64,000 nucleotides of DNA, from positions 1,147,501 through 1,211,500 of the forward strand of contig NZ_CP052135.1 in NCBI RefSeq assembly GCF_012955605.1. Direction: 5' to 3'. The notes under the pieces are model-generated. The model worked only from the letters and a program-made list of their open reading frames with translations. It made no database searches and had not been told where the DNA came from. Every line of letters begins with the position of its first letter. Positions within the stretch are counted from its first letter, which is position 1. The stretch comes from Bacillus fonticola. Lineage in GTDB: Bacteria; Bacillota; Bacilli; Bacillales; JC228. The translations under genes were made by a program, and so were the position numbers. Shown here piece by piece: positions 56,720 to 64,000 of the stretch.

Positions 56720-57661
56720 ATGGCTACCACGAAATTGGTAAACGAAACTACTATGGATGATGACAAGCATTCATTGAATGCAGCAACGACTACATCGGCC
56801 TGGCAAGACTTCCTCGCGCTCATAAAAATCGGTATCGTAAACTCGAATGCGATGACAACGTTCACGGGAGTATGGCTTGCCCTTTATTTTACTGAACGCT
56901 CGTTTTTCGCGAATTTCGATATTGTTTTGTATGCGATGATTGGCTCATCACTAGTTATAGCGGGATCTTGTAGTTATAATAACTACTTTGATCGTGATAT
57001 TGATCCGAAAATGGAGCGCACAAAAAATCGTCCAACTGTGTCTGGTCGGTTTCAACCAGCAACTGCATTAACTCTGGGGTTATTTTTTATTGCTATCGGT
57101 TCTGTGTTGTTGTTTTTGACAACACCTATGGCAGGAGTTATTGGATTAATTGGGGCATTTACTTACTGTGTGTTGTACACAATGTGGAGCAAGCGTAAAA
57201 CAACCTTTAATACAGTAGTTGGGAGCATCTCAGGGGCAGTTCCCCCACTGATTGGATGGACTGCAGTAGAACCGCAGCTGACTTCTGTACCCATCGCGCT
57301 CTTTCTAATCATGTTTATTTGGCAGCCGCCTCACTTTTTAGCATTAGCGATGCGCAGAAAAGATGAGTATGCGCGTGCAGGAATACCGATGCTTCCTGTT
57401 GTGCATGGGTTTGCTGTGACAAAGCGACAAATGATCGCTTGGGTTGCGTGCTTGTTACCACTTCCTTTTTATTTGTACCCGCTTGGTACCGTATTTCTTA
57501 TTATAGCGACAGCACTGAACATCGGTTGGCTCGTGCTTGCTCTCAAAGGATTGCGGGCGAAAGATGATATTAAGTGGGCTACGGGAATGTTTGTGTATTC
57601 GCTTAATTACTTAACCATACTGTTTGTTTCTATGGTAATTGTGACGTTTATTCCATTTTAA
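56720..57661 (+). CDS. ctaB: Protoheme IX farnesyltransferase CtaB
   Basis: The ATG at 56720 after AAAGGGGGA gives 313 aa; an earlier in-frame start at 56648 is unlikely. It is a UbiA-type prenyltransferase with about nine helices. The aspartate-rich motif [19 protein letters not shown] and the second loop around [10 protein letters not shown] are intact. It attaches farnesyl to heme B to form heme O. First gene of the caa3 cluster. Confidence 0.93.
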   Translation: MATTKLVNETTMDDDKHSLNAATTTSAWQDFLALIKIGIVNSNAMTTFTGVWLALYFTERSFFANFDIVLYAMIGSSLVIAGSCSYNNYFDRDIDPKMERTKNRPTVSGRFQPATALTLGLFFIAIGSVLLFLTTPMAGVIGLIGAFTYCVLYTMWSKRKTTFNTVVGSISGAVPPLIGWTAVEPQLTSVPIALFLIMFIWQPPHFLALAMRRKDEYARAGIPMLPVVHGFAVTKRQMIAWVACLLPLPFYLYPLGTVFLIIATALNIGWLVLALKGLRAKDDIKWATGMFVYSLNYLTILFVSMVIVTFIPF

Positions 57662-57814
57662 TAGTTTGGTTTCCATCCGAAATTAGGATGGGGATACATA
57701 AGATGTGGCAGTACTAACGAACAATAAGGTATAGCTGGATGGGGATGTATTTACCTAAGCAATTCTTTCTTTCATGTGAAGAATTGACATAAAGTTCCAA
57801 GAGGAAAATTATTG

Positions 57815-58972
57815 ATGAAAGAGGGGTTTGATGACGTCATGAGAAAAAAGCTGCGACAATGGCGGTACTTGCCAATGCTTGTACTTACGACGCTCGTTTT
57901 AGCGGGTTGTGGAGAACCATTTGTATCTACATTGCAGCCTGCGGGAGAAGTCGCACAAACACAGTATGATTTAATGATATTAAGTACCATCATTATGGTA
58001 TTGGTCATTATTGTCGTCATGATCATTTTCTTCGTGGTCATTTTCCGCTTCCGTCGGAAAAAAGGGGACGACTCTATTCCGAAACAAGTGGAAGGTAATC
58101 ACAAACTCGAAATCATTTGGACTGTGATTCCGATTCTTCTTTTGCTCGTGTTAGCAGTGCCTACTGTAACTAGTACTTTCTATCTAGCTGATGTTGAGGG
58201 AAGTGAAGAAGTAGAAGCTGTGGAACCTGAAGAAGGTGAGGAAACAGCGGTTGCTGGTGGCGAAGAAGGTGAAGAAGCTCCTGTAGTACGTAAAGATGAA
58301 GGCGCTATCGTCGTCAACGTAACCGCTAACTTGTACTGGTGGGAATTTGAATATCCAGACCAAGGCATCGTAACAGGACAAGAGCTTGTTGTGCCAACGG
58401 ATGAGAAAGTGTACTTTAATTTAACGTCTGCTGATGTTAAACATGCTTTCTGGATTCCAGCAGTCGGCGGTAAGTTGGACACTAACCCGGACAATATAAA
58501 CAAATTCTGGCTAGAGTTTGACAGCGCAAAGTCTGAGGAGGCTGGTGGTCTCTTTTACGGTAAGTGCGCCGAACTTTGTGGACCTTCCCATGCTCTTATG
58601 GATTTCAAAGTGAAAGCTTTAGATCGAGCGGAGTTTGACACGTGGGTAACTGACATGCAGAACGCACAAGCTCCTGATTTACAAACGGAACTTGCACAAC
58701 AAGGGGAACAAATTTTCACACAAAGCTGTATTAGTTGTCACTCCAACAGTCCGACAGAAAAGGGATCCGCCCAAGGACCGAACCTTGGGAATTTCGGAGA
58801 GCGTTCTCGAATTGCCGGGATTTTGGAGCATAATGAAGAAAATCTCAAGGCATGGATTTCCGACCCTGAACAATTCAAACCAGGGAACAAAATGACGGGT
58901 GTTTATCAGCTAGAGGAAGATGAAATCGATGCAGTAGCAGCATACTTATTAGAGTTGAAAGTCCAAGACTAA
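57815..58972 (+). CDS. ctaC: caa3 oxidase subunit II with fused cytochrome c (CtaC)
   Basis: A lipoprotein signal (TTLVLAGCGEP), two membrane helices, the CuA domain (CAELCGPSHALM) and a C-terminal cytochrome c (CISCH, distal Met in GNKMTGVY). Between the second helix and the CuA domain is an insertion of about 30 residues with very many Glu (EGSEEVEAVEPEEGEE...GGEEGEE), longer and more acidic than in B. subtilis. The start is ATG 57815; ATG 57839 gives a shorter signal and is equally possible. Confidence 0.92.
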   Translation: MKEGFDDVMRKKLRQWRYLPMLVLTTLVLAGCGEPFVSTLQPAGEVAQTQYDLMILSTIIMVLVIIVVMIIFFVVIFRFRRKKGDDSIPKQVEGNHKLEIIWTVIPILLLLVLAVPTVTSTFYLADVEGSEEVEAVEPEEGEETAVAGGEEGEEAPVVRKDEGAIVVNVTANLYWWEFEYPDQGIVTGQELVVPTDEKVYFNLTSADVKHAFWIPAVGGKLDTNPDNINKFWLEFDSAKSEEAGGLFYGKCAELCGPSHALMDFKVKALDRAEFDTWVTDMQNAQAPDLQTELAQQGEQIFTQSCISCHSNSPTEKGSAQGPNLGNFGERSRIAGILEHNEENLKAWISDPEQFKPGNKMTGVYQLEEDEIDAVAAYLLELKVQD

Positions 58973-58993
58973 GACACGTAGGGGGGTTACATC

Positions 58994-60856
58994 GTGAGCA
59001 CCATGGCACACAAAAGGGGATTTGGTGCAACGTTGTGGGAATATGTCACAACTGTTGACCATAAAAAAATCGCCATTTTATATTTGCTCGCAGGCGGATT
59101 CTTCTTCGTCGTAGGCGGAGTAGAAGCGTTGTTGATCCGGATCCAACTTTCGGTTCCAAACAACGACTTTCTTGTCGGTGGCTTATATAACGAAGTGTTA
59201 ACGATGCACGGAACAACCATGATATTTTTGGCAGCAATGCCACTTATTTTTGCGTTTATGAACGCCGTTGTCCCGTTGCAAATTGGAGCGCGTGACGTTG
59301 CGTTTCCATTCTTAAATTCATTAGGTTTTTGGTTGTTTTTCTTTGGTGGTGTGTTCTTGAACCTATCTTGGTTCTTAGGTGGAGCACCTGATGCAGGGTG
59401 GACGTCTTATGCCTCGCTAGCCATGAATTCAGAAGGAAATGGAGTAGATTTTTACACGATTGGATTGCAAATATCTGGTGCGGGTACGTTAATCGGGGGA
59501 ATTAACTTCCTTGTTACGATTATTAACATGCGTGCACCCGGGATGACCTATATGCGTATGCCTCTCTTTACGTGGAGCTCATTCGTAGTGTCTGCACTTA
59601 TTTTGTTCGCGTTTCCTCCACTAACAGTTGCGCTATTCCTCATGATTTTCGACCGATTATTTGGATCGAATTTCTTTGATGTGGCAGCTGGTGGTAACAC
59701 GATCATTTGGGAGCATTTATTCTGGATATTCGGTCACCCAGAGGTTTATATTTTAATCTTACCGGCTTTCGGTATCTTCTCAGAGATCTTTGCAACATTC
59801 TCACGGAAGCGCCTGTTTGGTTACTCATCCATGGTCTTTGCGACAGTATTAATTGGTTTCTTAGGCTTCATGGTATGGGCACATCACATGTTTACAACTG
59901 GTTTAGGGCCAATTGCCAACGCGATCTTTGCCGTAGCTACGATGGCGATTGCTGTTCCGACGGGAATTAAAATCTTCAACTGGCTCTTTACGATGTGGGG
60001 CGGGAGTATCTCCTTCACAACACCGATGTTATACGCAATTGCATTTATTCCATCGTTCGTTGCAGGTGGGGTTACGGGTATTATGAACGCGGTTGCAACT
60101 GCGGACTACCAATACCATGACACGTATTTCGTTGTTGCCCACTTCCATTACGTCATTGTGGGTGGAGTTGTATTCGGTCTTTTAGCCGGTACGCACTTCT
60201 ATTGGCCAAAAATATTCGGTACAATGTTAAGTGAGAAACTCGGAAAGGTCACGTTTTGGATCTTCTTTACAGGTTTCCACCTTACGTTCTTTGTACAACA
60301 TTTCTTAGGACTGATGGGGATGCCTCGTCGGATCTATACGTACCTTCCAGGGCAAGGATTCTCTACTGGAAACCTTGTGAGTACTGTTGGAGCCTTTTTC
60401 ATGGCAATCGCCACGCTCATTTTGCTGATCAACATCATTATGACGCAAGTGAAAGGGAAGAAAGTTGAAAACGACCCATGGGGAGATGGAAGAACATTGG
60501 AATGGGGGATCTCATCGCCACCACCGTTTTACAACTTTAAACAATTACCGCTTGTACGTGGTCTAGATACGTGGTGGATTGAAAAAGGGGAAGGTAAGAA
60601 GGCATTAACGTCTGCAGAACCTGTTGGCGATATCCACATGCCGAACAATTCTTTCATTCCATTTATGATTTCTTTCGGAATGTTCGTGGCAGGCTTTGGT
60701 GCCTTGTATAATAGTGACTATGTTTGGGGAATTCCTGTCCTTGTCCTCGGTTTGGCGATCATTTTTGGCTCCATGTTTGTTCGTTCCGTCAAGGATGATC
60801 ACGGATATCATATTCATAAAGAGGATTTGCTGGACGATGAGGAGGTTAAAGGGTAA
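58994..60856 (+). CDS. ctaD: caa3 oxidase subunit I (CtaD)
   Basis: The 620-aa catalytic subunit with about 14 helices. Heme a, heme a3 and CuB ligands are visible: the early His in LTMHGTTM, GHPEVYILILP with the His-Tyr pair, WAHHMFTTG, and VVAHFHYVIVGG. The GTG at 58994 follows AGGGGGGTTACATC. It reduces oxygen and pumps protons. It overlaps ctaE by one base (TAATG). Confidence 0.96.
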   Translation: MSTMAHKRGFGATLWEYVTTVDHKKIAILYLLAGGFFFVVGGVEALLIRIQLSVPNNDFLVGGLYNEVLTMHGTTMIFLAAMPLIFAFMNAVVPLQIGARDVAFPFLNSLGFWLFFFGGVFLNLSWFLGGAPDAGWTSYASLAMNSEGNGVDFYTIGLQISGAGTLIGGINFLVTIINMRAPGMTYMRMPLFTWSSFVVSALILFAFPPLTVALFLMIFDRLFGSNFFDVAAGGNTIIWEHLFWIFGHPEVYILILPAFGIFSEIFATFSRKRLFGYSSMVFATVLIGFLGFMVWAHHMFTTGLGPIANAIFAVATMAIAVPTGIKIFNWLFTMWGGSISFTTPMLYAIAFIPSFVAGGVTGIMNAVATADYQYHDTYFVVAHFHYVIVGGVVFGLLAGTHFYWPKIFGTMLSEKLGKVTFWIFFTGFHLTFFVQHFLGLMGMPRRIYTYLPGQGFSTGNLVSTVGAFFMAIATLILLINIIMTQVKGKKVENDPWGDGRTLEWGISSPPPFYNFKQLPLVRGLDTWWIEKGEGKKALTSAEPVGDIHMPNNSFIPFMISFGMFVAGFGALYNSDYVWGIPVLVLGLAIIFGSMFVRSVKDDHGYHIHKEDLLDDEEVKG

Positions 60857-61464
60857 TGGAATCACAAGAAAAATTCACGTATGAAACGTGGCCCTCTTCA
60901 CCCGAAAAAGCAACGTTAGAATCACGCAATAAGTTTTTAGGTTTTTGGTTATTCTTAGGGGGAGAGACTGTTCTTTTCGCCGCACTTTTCGCAGTCTACT
61001 TGGCGTTGCGCGATCCGGAAGTGTCTAATGAACTGTTTGAACTTCCGATTGTTCTCGCTGCCACATTGATTTTGTTAACGAGCTCGTTAACTAGCGTGTA
61101 TGCGATGTACCATATGAAGAACTTTAATTTCAAAAAAATGCAACTGTGGCTAGGCATTACCGTATTATTAGGGGCGTCCTTCCTTGGATTAGAAATTTAT
61201 GAGTTCACCAACTACGTTCGAGAAGATTTTGGCTATACGACTAGTGGCTATTCATCAGCATTCTACACGCTTGTTGGTTTCCACGGAGCTCACGTTACAT
61301 TCGGACTTCTTTGGATTATTACCTTAATGGTTCGCAATGCAAAACGCGGGTTGAACTTGTACACCGCTCCGAAGTTTTACGTAGCGAGTCTTTATTGGCA
61401 TTTCATTGATGTCGTATGGGTTTTCATTTTCACAGTAGTGTATCTTATGGGAATGGTGGGATAA
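60856..61464 (+). CDS. ctaE: caa3 oxidase subunit III (CtaE)
   Basis: A 202-aa, five-helix subunit III. The family motif near the end (WHFIDVVWVFIFTVVYL) and GFHGAHVTFGLLW are present. The ATG shares a base with the ctaD stop. It stabilises proton uptake to subunit I. Confidence 0.95.
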   Translation: MESQEKFTYETWPSSPEKATLESRNKFLGFWLFLGGETVLFAALFAVYLALRDPEVSNELFELPIVLAATLILLTSSLTSVYAMYHMKNFNFKKMQLWLGITVLLGASFLGLEIYEFTNYVREDFGYTTSGYSSAFYTLVGFHGAHVTFGLLWIITLMVRNAKRGLNLYTAPKFYVASLYWHFIDVVWVFIFTVVYLMGMVG

Positions 61465-61467
61465 TGT

Positions 61468-61794
61468 ATGGAACAACACAATACAGGTAACCCGCGCGTC
61501 GATGTGGCGTACCGTAAGAAAAAGAATAAAGAAGATATGAAATTTCAATTAGTTACGTTCGTCATGATGTTAGCGCTCACTTTTGTGGCGTTTGCTGCTG
61601 TTGAGTTTGAGATGGCTGGAGGTTTCGTTGCTCCGTTCATTCTTTTACTTGCCGTCGTACAGGTGATTTTTCAACTGTATTATTTCATGCACATGAGTCA
61701 TAAAGGTCACGAAACCGTCACGCTGTTTCTTTACTCTGGTGTACTCGTTGCGTTCTTGACTATACTCACATTTTTGACAATCGTGAATTTGTGA
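61468..61794 (+). CDS. ctaF: caa3 oxidase subunit IV (CtaF)
   Basis: A 108-aa protein with three helices and the motif QVIFQLYYFMHMSHKGHE typical of bacterial cytochrome oxidase subunit IV. It follows ctaE by three bases and ends at a terminator, closing ctaBCDEF. Confidence 0.93.
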   Translation: MEQHNTGNPRVDVAYRKKKNKEDMKFQLVTFVMMLALTFVAFAAVEFEMAGGFVAPFILLLAVVQVIFQLYYFMHMSHKGHETVTLFLYSGVLVAFLTILTFLTIVNL

Positions 61795-61798
61795 GATG

Positions 61799-61834
61799 AA
61801 AAAGCAATCGGTACTCTTCCGGTTGCTTTTTTTC
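61799..61834 (+). terminator. Terminator of ctaBCDEF
   Basis: AAAAAGCAATCGG pairs with CCGGTTGCTTTTTTT. Confidence 0.88.
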
Positions 61835-61909
61835 GCTTTTTAACATCCCTAAATTTTTGAACACTTTTTGAAAGTCCAATAAAATTAGGGTAGGAGTTTT
61901 TCTAGTCAA

Positions 61910-61939
61910 TTGCACTTCATTTTTGTGACACGGTATAAT
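61910..61939 (+). promoter_or_regulatory. Promoter of ctaG
   Basis: TTGCAC (61910-61915) and a perfect TATAAT (61934-61939) are 18 bases apart. A small hairpin (CTCTACTTTGTGTAGAAG) lies in the leader. Confidence 0.65.
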
Positions 61940-62080
61940 AGAGGATAAGCTCTACTTTGTGTAGAAGGGGATGCGTTCTCTCAATTGCGTCAATGACCTG
62001 CTATTTTAATTTGTTGCGTGTTTGGTCAAACATCATGTGATTTTACTCAATTTGAAGTTAAGGAGTGACATTTTCACGTT

Positions 62081-62986
62081 TTGAATTTATCTATCTTCGG
62101 ATTTGGCGCCTTGTGGAGCCCGTGGTTTTTCGGTTTCGTTATGTTTGTCACGTTTGTTTTCTTTTGGGTGACTGTTTTTCTTCCGAGCAGATATGGACGA
62201 GAAGCCCTTATCACAAGAAAACAAGGGGTTTACTTCGTAGTAGCTATGATCACTTTATATGCTGTTAAAGGGTCACCGGTTGACTTGTTTGGGCACATTA
62301 TGTTTTCAGCTCATATGACGCAGATGGCAATCTTGTATTTGATTATCCCTCCGCTACTTATACGTTCGATTCCAAATGCCTTATGGATGTATGTATTCCA
62401 GGTGAAATGGCTAAATAAATTCTTTCGTTTTTTCACAAAGCCCATAATGGCACTTCTTTTGTTTAACGTCGTATTTTCCGTCTACCACATTCCGATGATC
62501 TTTGATGCTGTGAAAATATCTCCTTCACTACATATCACCTATACGATTGTTCTGTTCATGCTCGCTATGTTCATGTGGTGGCCTTTATGGAACACTTATA
62601 GCGAAGAGCAACAATTAACCGGAATTAAGAAGGTAGGGTATATTTTTGCAAGTGGAGTATTGCTAACGCCTGCTTGTGCGCTCATCATTTTTGCCGATAC
62701 GCCTTTGTATGGGACGTATTCAAATTTTACAATGTGGACACAGGCGATGGCACTTTGTGTGTCGGAGGATGCGTTAGCTGGATTAAATCTAACAGGCCCA
62801 GAATTATTTAATACTATGCCATTGGTGGATGATCAGCAGCTCGGTGGAGTATTAATGAAAATTATTCAAGAAGTAGTGTATGGGATCATTTTGGCAAAAA
62901 TTTTCTTTGAGTGGTTCCGAAAAGAAACGGAGAAAGAGGGAGATCCAATCCTTTCGTACGACTCGAATAAACTAGTTGAGGAATAG
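62081..62986 (+). CDS. ctaG: caa3 oxidase assembly factor CtaG
   Basis: A 301-aa membrane protein with about seven helices (MNLSIFGFGALWSPWFFGF..., VFSVYHIP, SAHMTQMAILY). It belongs to the CtaG family, needed for copper insertion into the CuA or CuB site of caa3 oxidase. The TTG start is far (15 bases) from AAGGAG, and an in-frame stop lies just upstream, so translation may be weak. It has its own promoter. Confidence 0.9.
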   Translation: MNLSIFGFGALWSPWFFGFVMFVTFVFFWVTVFLPSRYGREALITRKQGVYFVVAMITLYAVKGSPVDLFGHIMFSAHMTQMAILYLIIPPLLIRSIPNALWMYVFQVKWLNKFFRFFTKPIMALLLFNVVFSVYHIPMIFDAVKISPSLHITYTIVLFMLAMFMWWPLWNTYSEEQQLTGIKKVGYIFASGVLLTPACALIIFADTPLYGTYSNFTMWTQAMALCVSEDALAGLNLTGPELFNTMPLVDDQQLGGVLMKIIQEVVYGIILAKIFFEWFRKETEKEGDPILSYDSNKLVEE

Positions 62987-63050
62987 CTAACAAAAATGAC
63001 AAGTGTCGTTATACGTACTTGTCTTGATTTACGAAGGGAGAGTGTGAGGC

Positions 63051-63512
63051 ATGGGTGTACCGATTTTACCGACATTGTCGACGACATTTATCGTGTTGAG
63101 CGCGATTTTTGTTGCCATCGGTTGGGCACAAATTAAAAAGAAAAAAATTGATAGCCACATGCGTACGATGACAACAGCGGGAATTTTGGCGTTAATTTTC
63201 TTCCTGATTTACGCAAGTCGTACCATTTTCGTTGGGAATACGTCTTTTGGTGGACCAGCTGAGCTGGAAATATACTATACCATTTTTCTGATTTTCCATA
63301 TTACCCTCGCTACAGTAGGTGCTGTTTTCGGGATCATCTCATTAACGACAGGCTATAAAGAGAACTATAAACTGCACCGCAAAATGGGACCGATTACGAG
63401 CATAGTATGGTTCTCTACAGCCATTACAGGCGTAGCCGTTTATTTGCTTCTATACGTAATTTATGAGGGTGGGGAAACGACGTCTGTTATTAAAGCAATT
63501 TTAGGTACGTAG
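63051..63512 (+). CDS. yozB: DUF420 membrane protein (YozB-like)
   Basis: A 153-aa protein with four membrane helices and conserved His in KKIDSHMRTMT, LIFHITLA and YKLHRKMG. This is the DUF420/YozB pattern, often linked to cytochrome oxidase genes and distantly resembling heme-binding four-helix proteins. It follows ctaG by 64 bases and shares its terminator, which suggests a role in oxidase assembly. Confidence 0.85.
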   Translation: MGVPILPTLSTTFIVLSAIFVAIGWAQIKKKKIDSHMRTMTTAGILALIFFLIYASRTIFVGNTSFGGPAELEIYYTIFLIFHITLATVGAVFGIISLTTGYKENYKLHRKMGPITSIVWFSTAITGVAVYLLLYVIYEGGETTSVIKAILGT

Positions 63513-63518
63513 CACAAA

Positions 63519-63558
63519 GAAAAAAACGTGTCGCCACATGGGAGCGACACGTTTTTTC
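63519..63558. terminator. Bidirectional terminator after the DUF420 gene
   Basis: AAAAAACGTGTCGC pairs with GCGACACGTTTTTTCG. Confidence 0.9.
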
Positions 63559-63561
63559 GTG

Positions 63562-63999
63562 TTAAAGCTTGAAATTCAGTTTAATTATCCCAGCTTCACG
63601 TGCTGAGTTAAAGGCGATCACAAGGAGTGGACCGAGAATAAATCCTAGCAGACCGAGTAACTTTAACCCAAGATACATTGCAATCAGTGTGGCTAATGGC
63701 GATAACCCAATTTGTCTGCCCATTACTTTTGGCTCAACAGTGCGACGGATGATCAACAGAACTGCAGCTAAAATCGCAAGTTCGGTAGCAAGAGACGCAT
63801 CCCCTGAAAGGAAATGGTAGATGGACCAAGGAGCCAAAATGACAATACTTCCGATGATTGGGATTAAATCGATCAACCAGATAATAATGGACATAAGTAA
63901 TGCTACTTCTGGGGCGATGATCAGCAATCCGATGAGGCAAACGATAAAAATTAAAAGACTGACAAGAAATTGTGCCTTGGCAAAGCCAAATACAACGTA
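63562..63999 (-). CDS. AI-2E-family transporter (YtvI-like), N-terminus outside the window
   Basis: The frame is open to the window edge (YVVFGFAKAQFLVSLLIFIV...). The visible 145 residues match the C-terminal half of the AI-2E/UPF0118 family: DLIPIIGSIVILAPWSIY, then EPKVMGRQIGLSPLATLIAMYLGLKLLGLLGFILGP. YtvI-type members are sporulation membrane proteins; others are transporters. The exact subgroup cannot be set from a fragment. Confidence 0.87.
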   Translation of the reverse strand, partial: YVVFGFAKAQFLVSLLIFIVCLIGLLIIAPEVALLMSIIIWLIDLIPIIGSIVILAPWSIYHFLSGDASLATELAILAAVLLIIRRTVEPKVMGRQIGLSPLATLIAMYLGLKLLGLLGFILGPLLVIAFNSAREAGIIKLNFKL

Positions 64000-64000
64000 C

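Overview
The window looks like a piece of core chromosome from a Bacillaceae member. Gene content and order follow the Bacillus subtilis yku-ykq-ykr-pdh-ykt-yla-cta region: ykuE, darB(ykuL), ccpC(ykuM), dapH(ykuQ), dapL(ykuR), ykuT, ahpA(ykuU), ktrC(ykqB), rnjA(ykqC), rpoY(ykzG), ykrA, def(ykrB), ykyA, pdhABCD, SR1, speA, yktA, yktB, suhB(yktC), ylaF, typA, ylaH, ylaI, ylaJ, ylaK, glsA, ylaN, ftsW, pycA, ctaA and ctaBCDEFG. Start sites have strong AGGAGG-type ribosome binding sites and many TTG/GTG codons. YlaJ/YhcN-type and YjcZ-type genes suggest an endospore former. A strongly acidic insertion in the outward-facing domain of CtaC suggests, but does not prove, an alkaliphile. No rRNA, tRNA, transposase, prophage or CRISPR array was seen.

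Layout: 1-7 kb holds a GGDEF/EAL protein cut by the window edge, ykuE, a C39-like lipoprotein, several small or unknown genes and the c-di-AMP sensor DarB. 7-14 kb holds an MFS exporter with ccpC, the dapH/dapL lysine (diaminopimelate) genes, an MscS channel and a peroxiredoxin. 14-26 kb holds a heterodimeric ABC exporter, a YthAB-type cytochrome bd oxidase with a Rex-like operator, ktrC, rpoY-rnjA, ykrA and def. 27-33 kb holds ykyA and the pyruvate dehydrogenase operon. 34-45 kb holds a BCCT transporter, a polysaccharide deacetylase, the dual-function RNA SR1 with its peptide SR1P and CcpN-like sites, speA, small ykt genes, suhB and typA. 45-55 kb is the yla block with ftsW and pyruvate carboxylase. 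55-64 kb is heme A synthesis, the caa3 oxidase operon and ctaG.

The genes centre on pyruvate and respiration: PDH and PycA split pyruvate, CcpC and CcpN/SR1 adjust central carbon use, and two terminal oxidases (bd and caa3) are encoded. DarB, KtrC and PycA form a possible c-di-AMP theme.

The most unusual content is five long arrays of exactly 20-bp tandem units (about 160 units, about 3.2 kb). All lie in intergenic regions at the 3' ends of transcription units. Two share one unit sequence, two share a second, and one has a third. I found no explanation for them from known gene families. A second unusual feature is a pair of structured intergenic elements, upstream of ykuT and of ftsW, whose hairpin loops show GGA in the sense direction of the downstream gene, like CsrA-binding hairpins.
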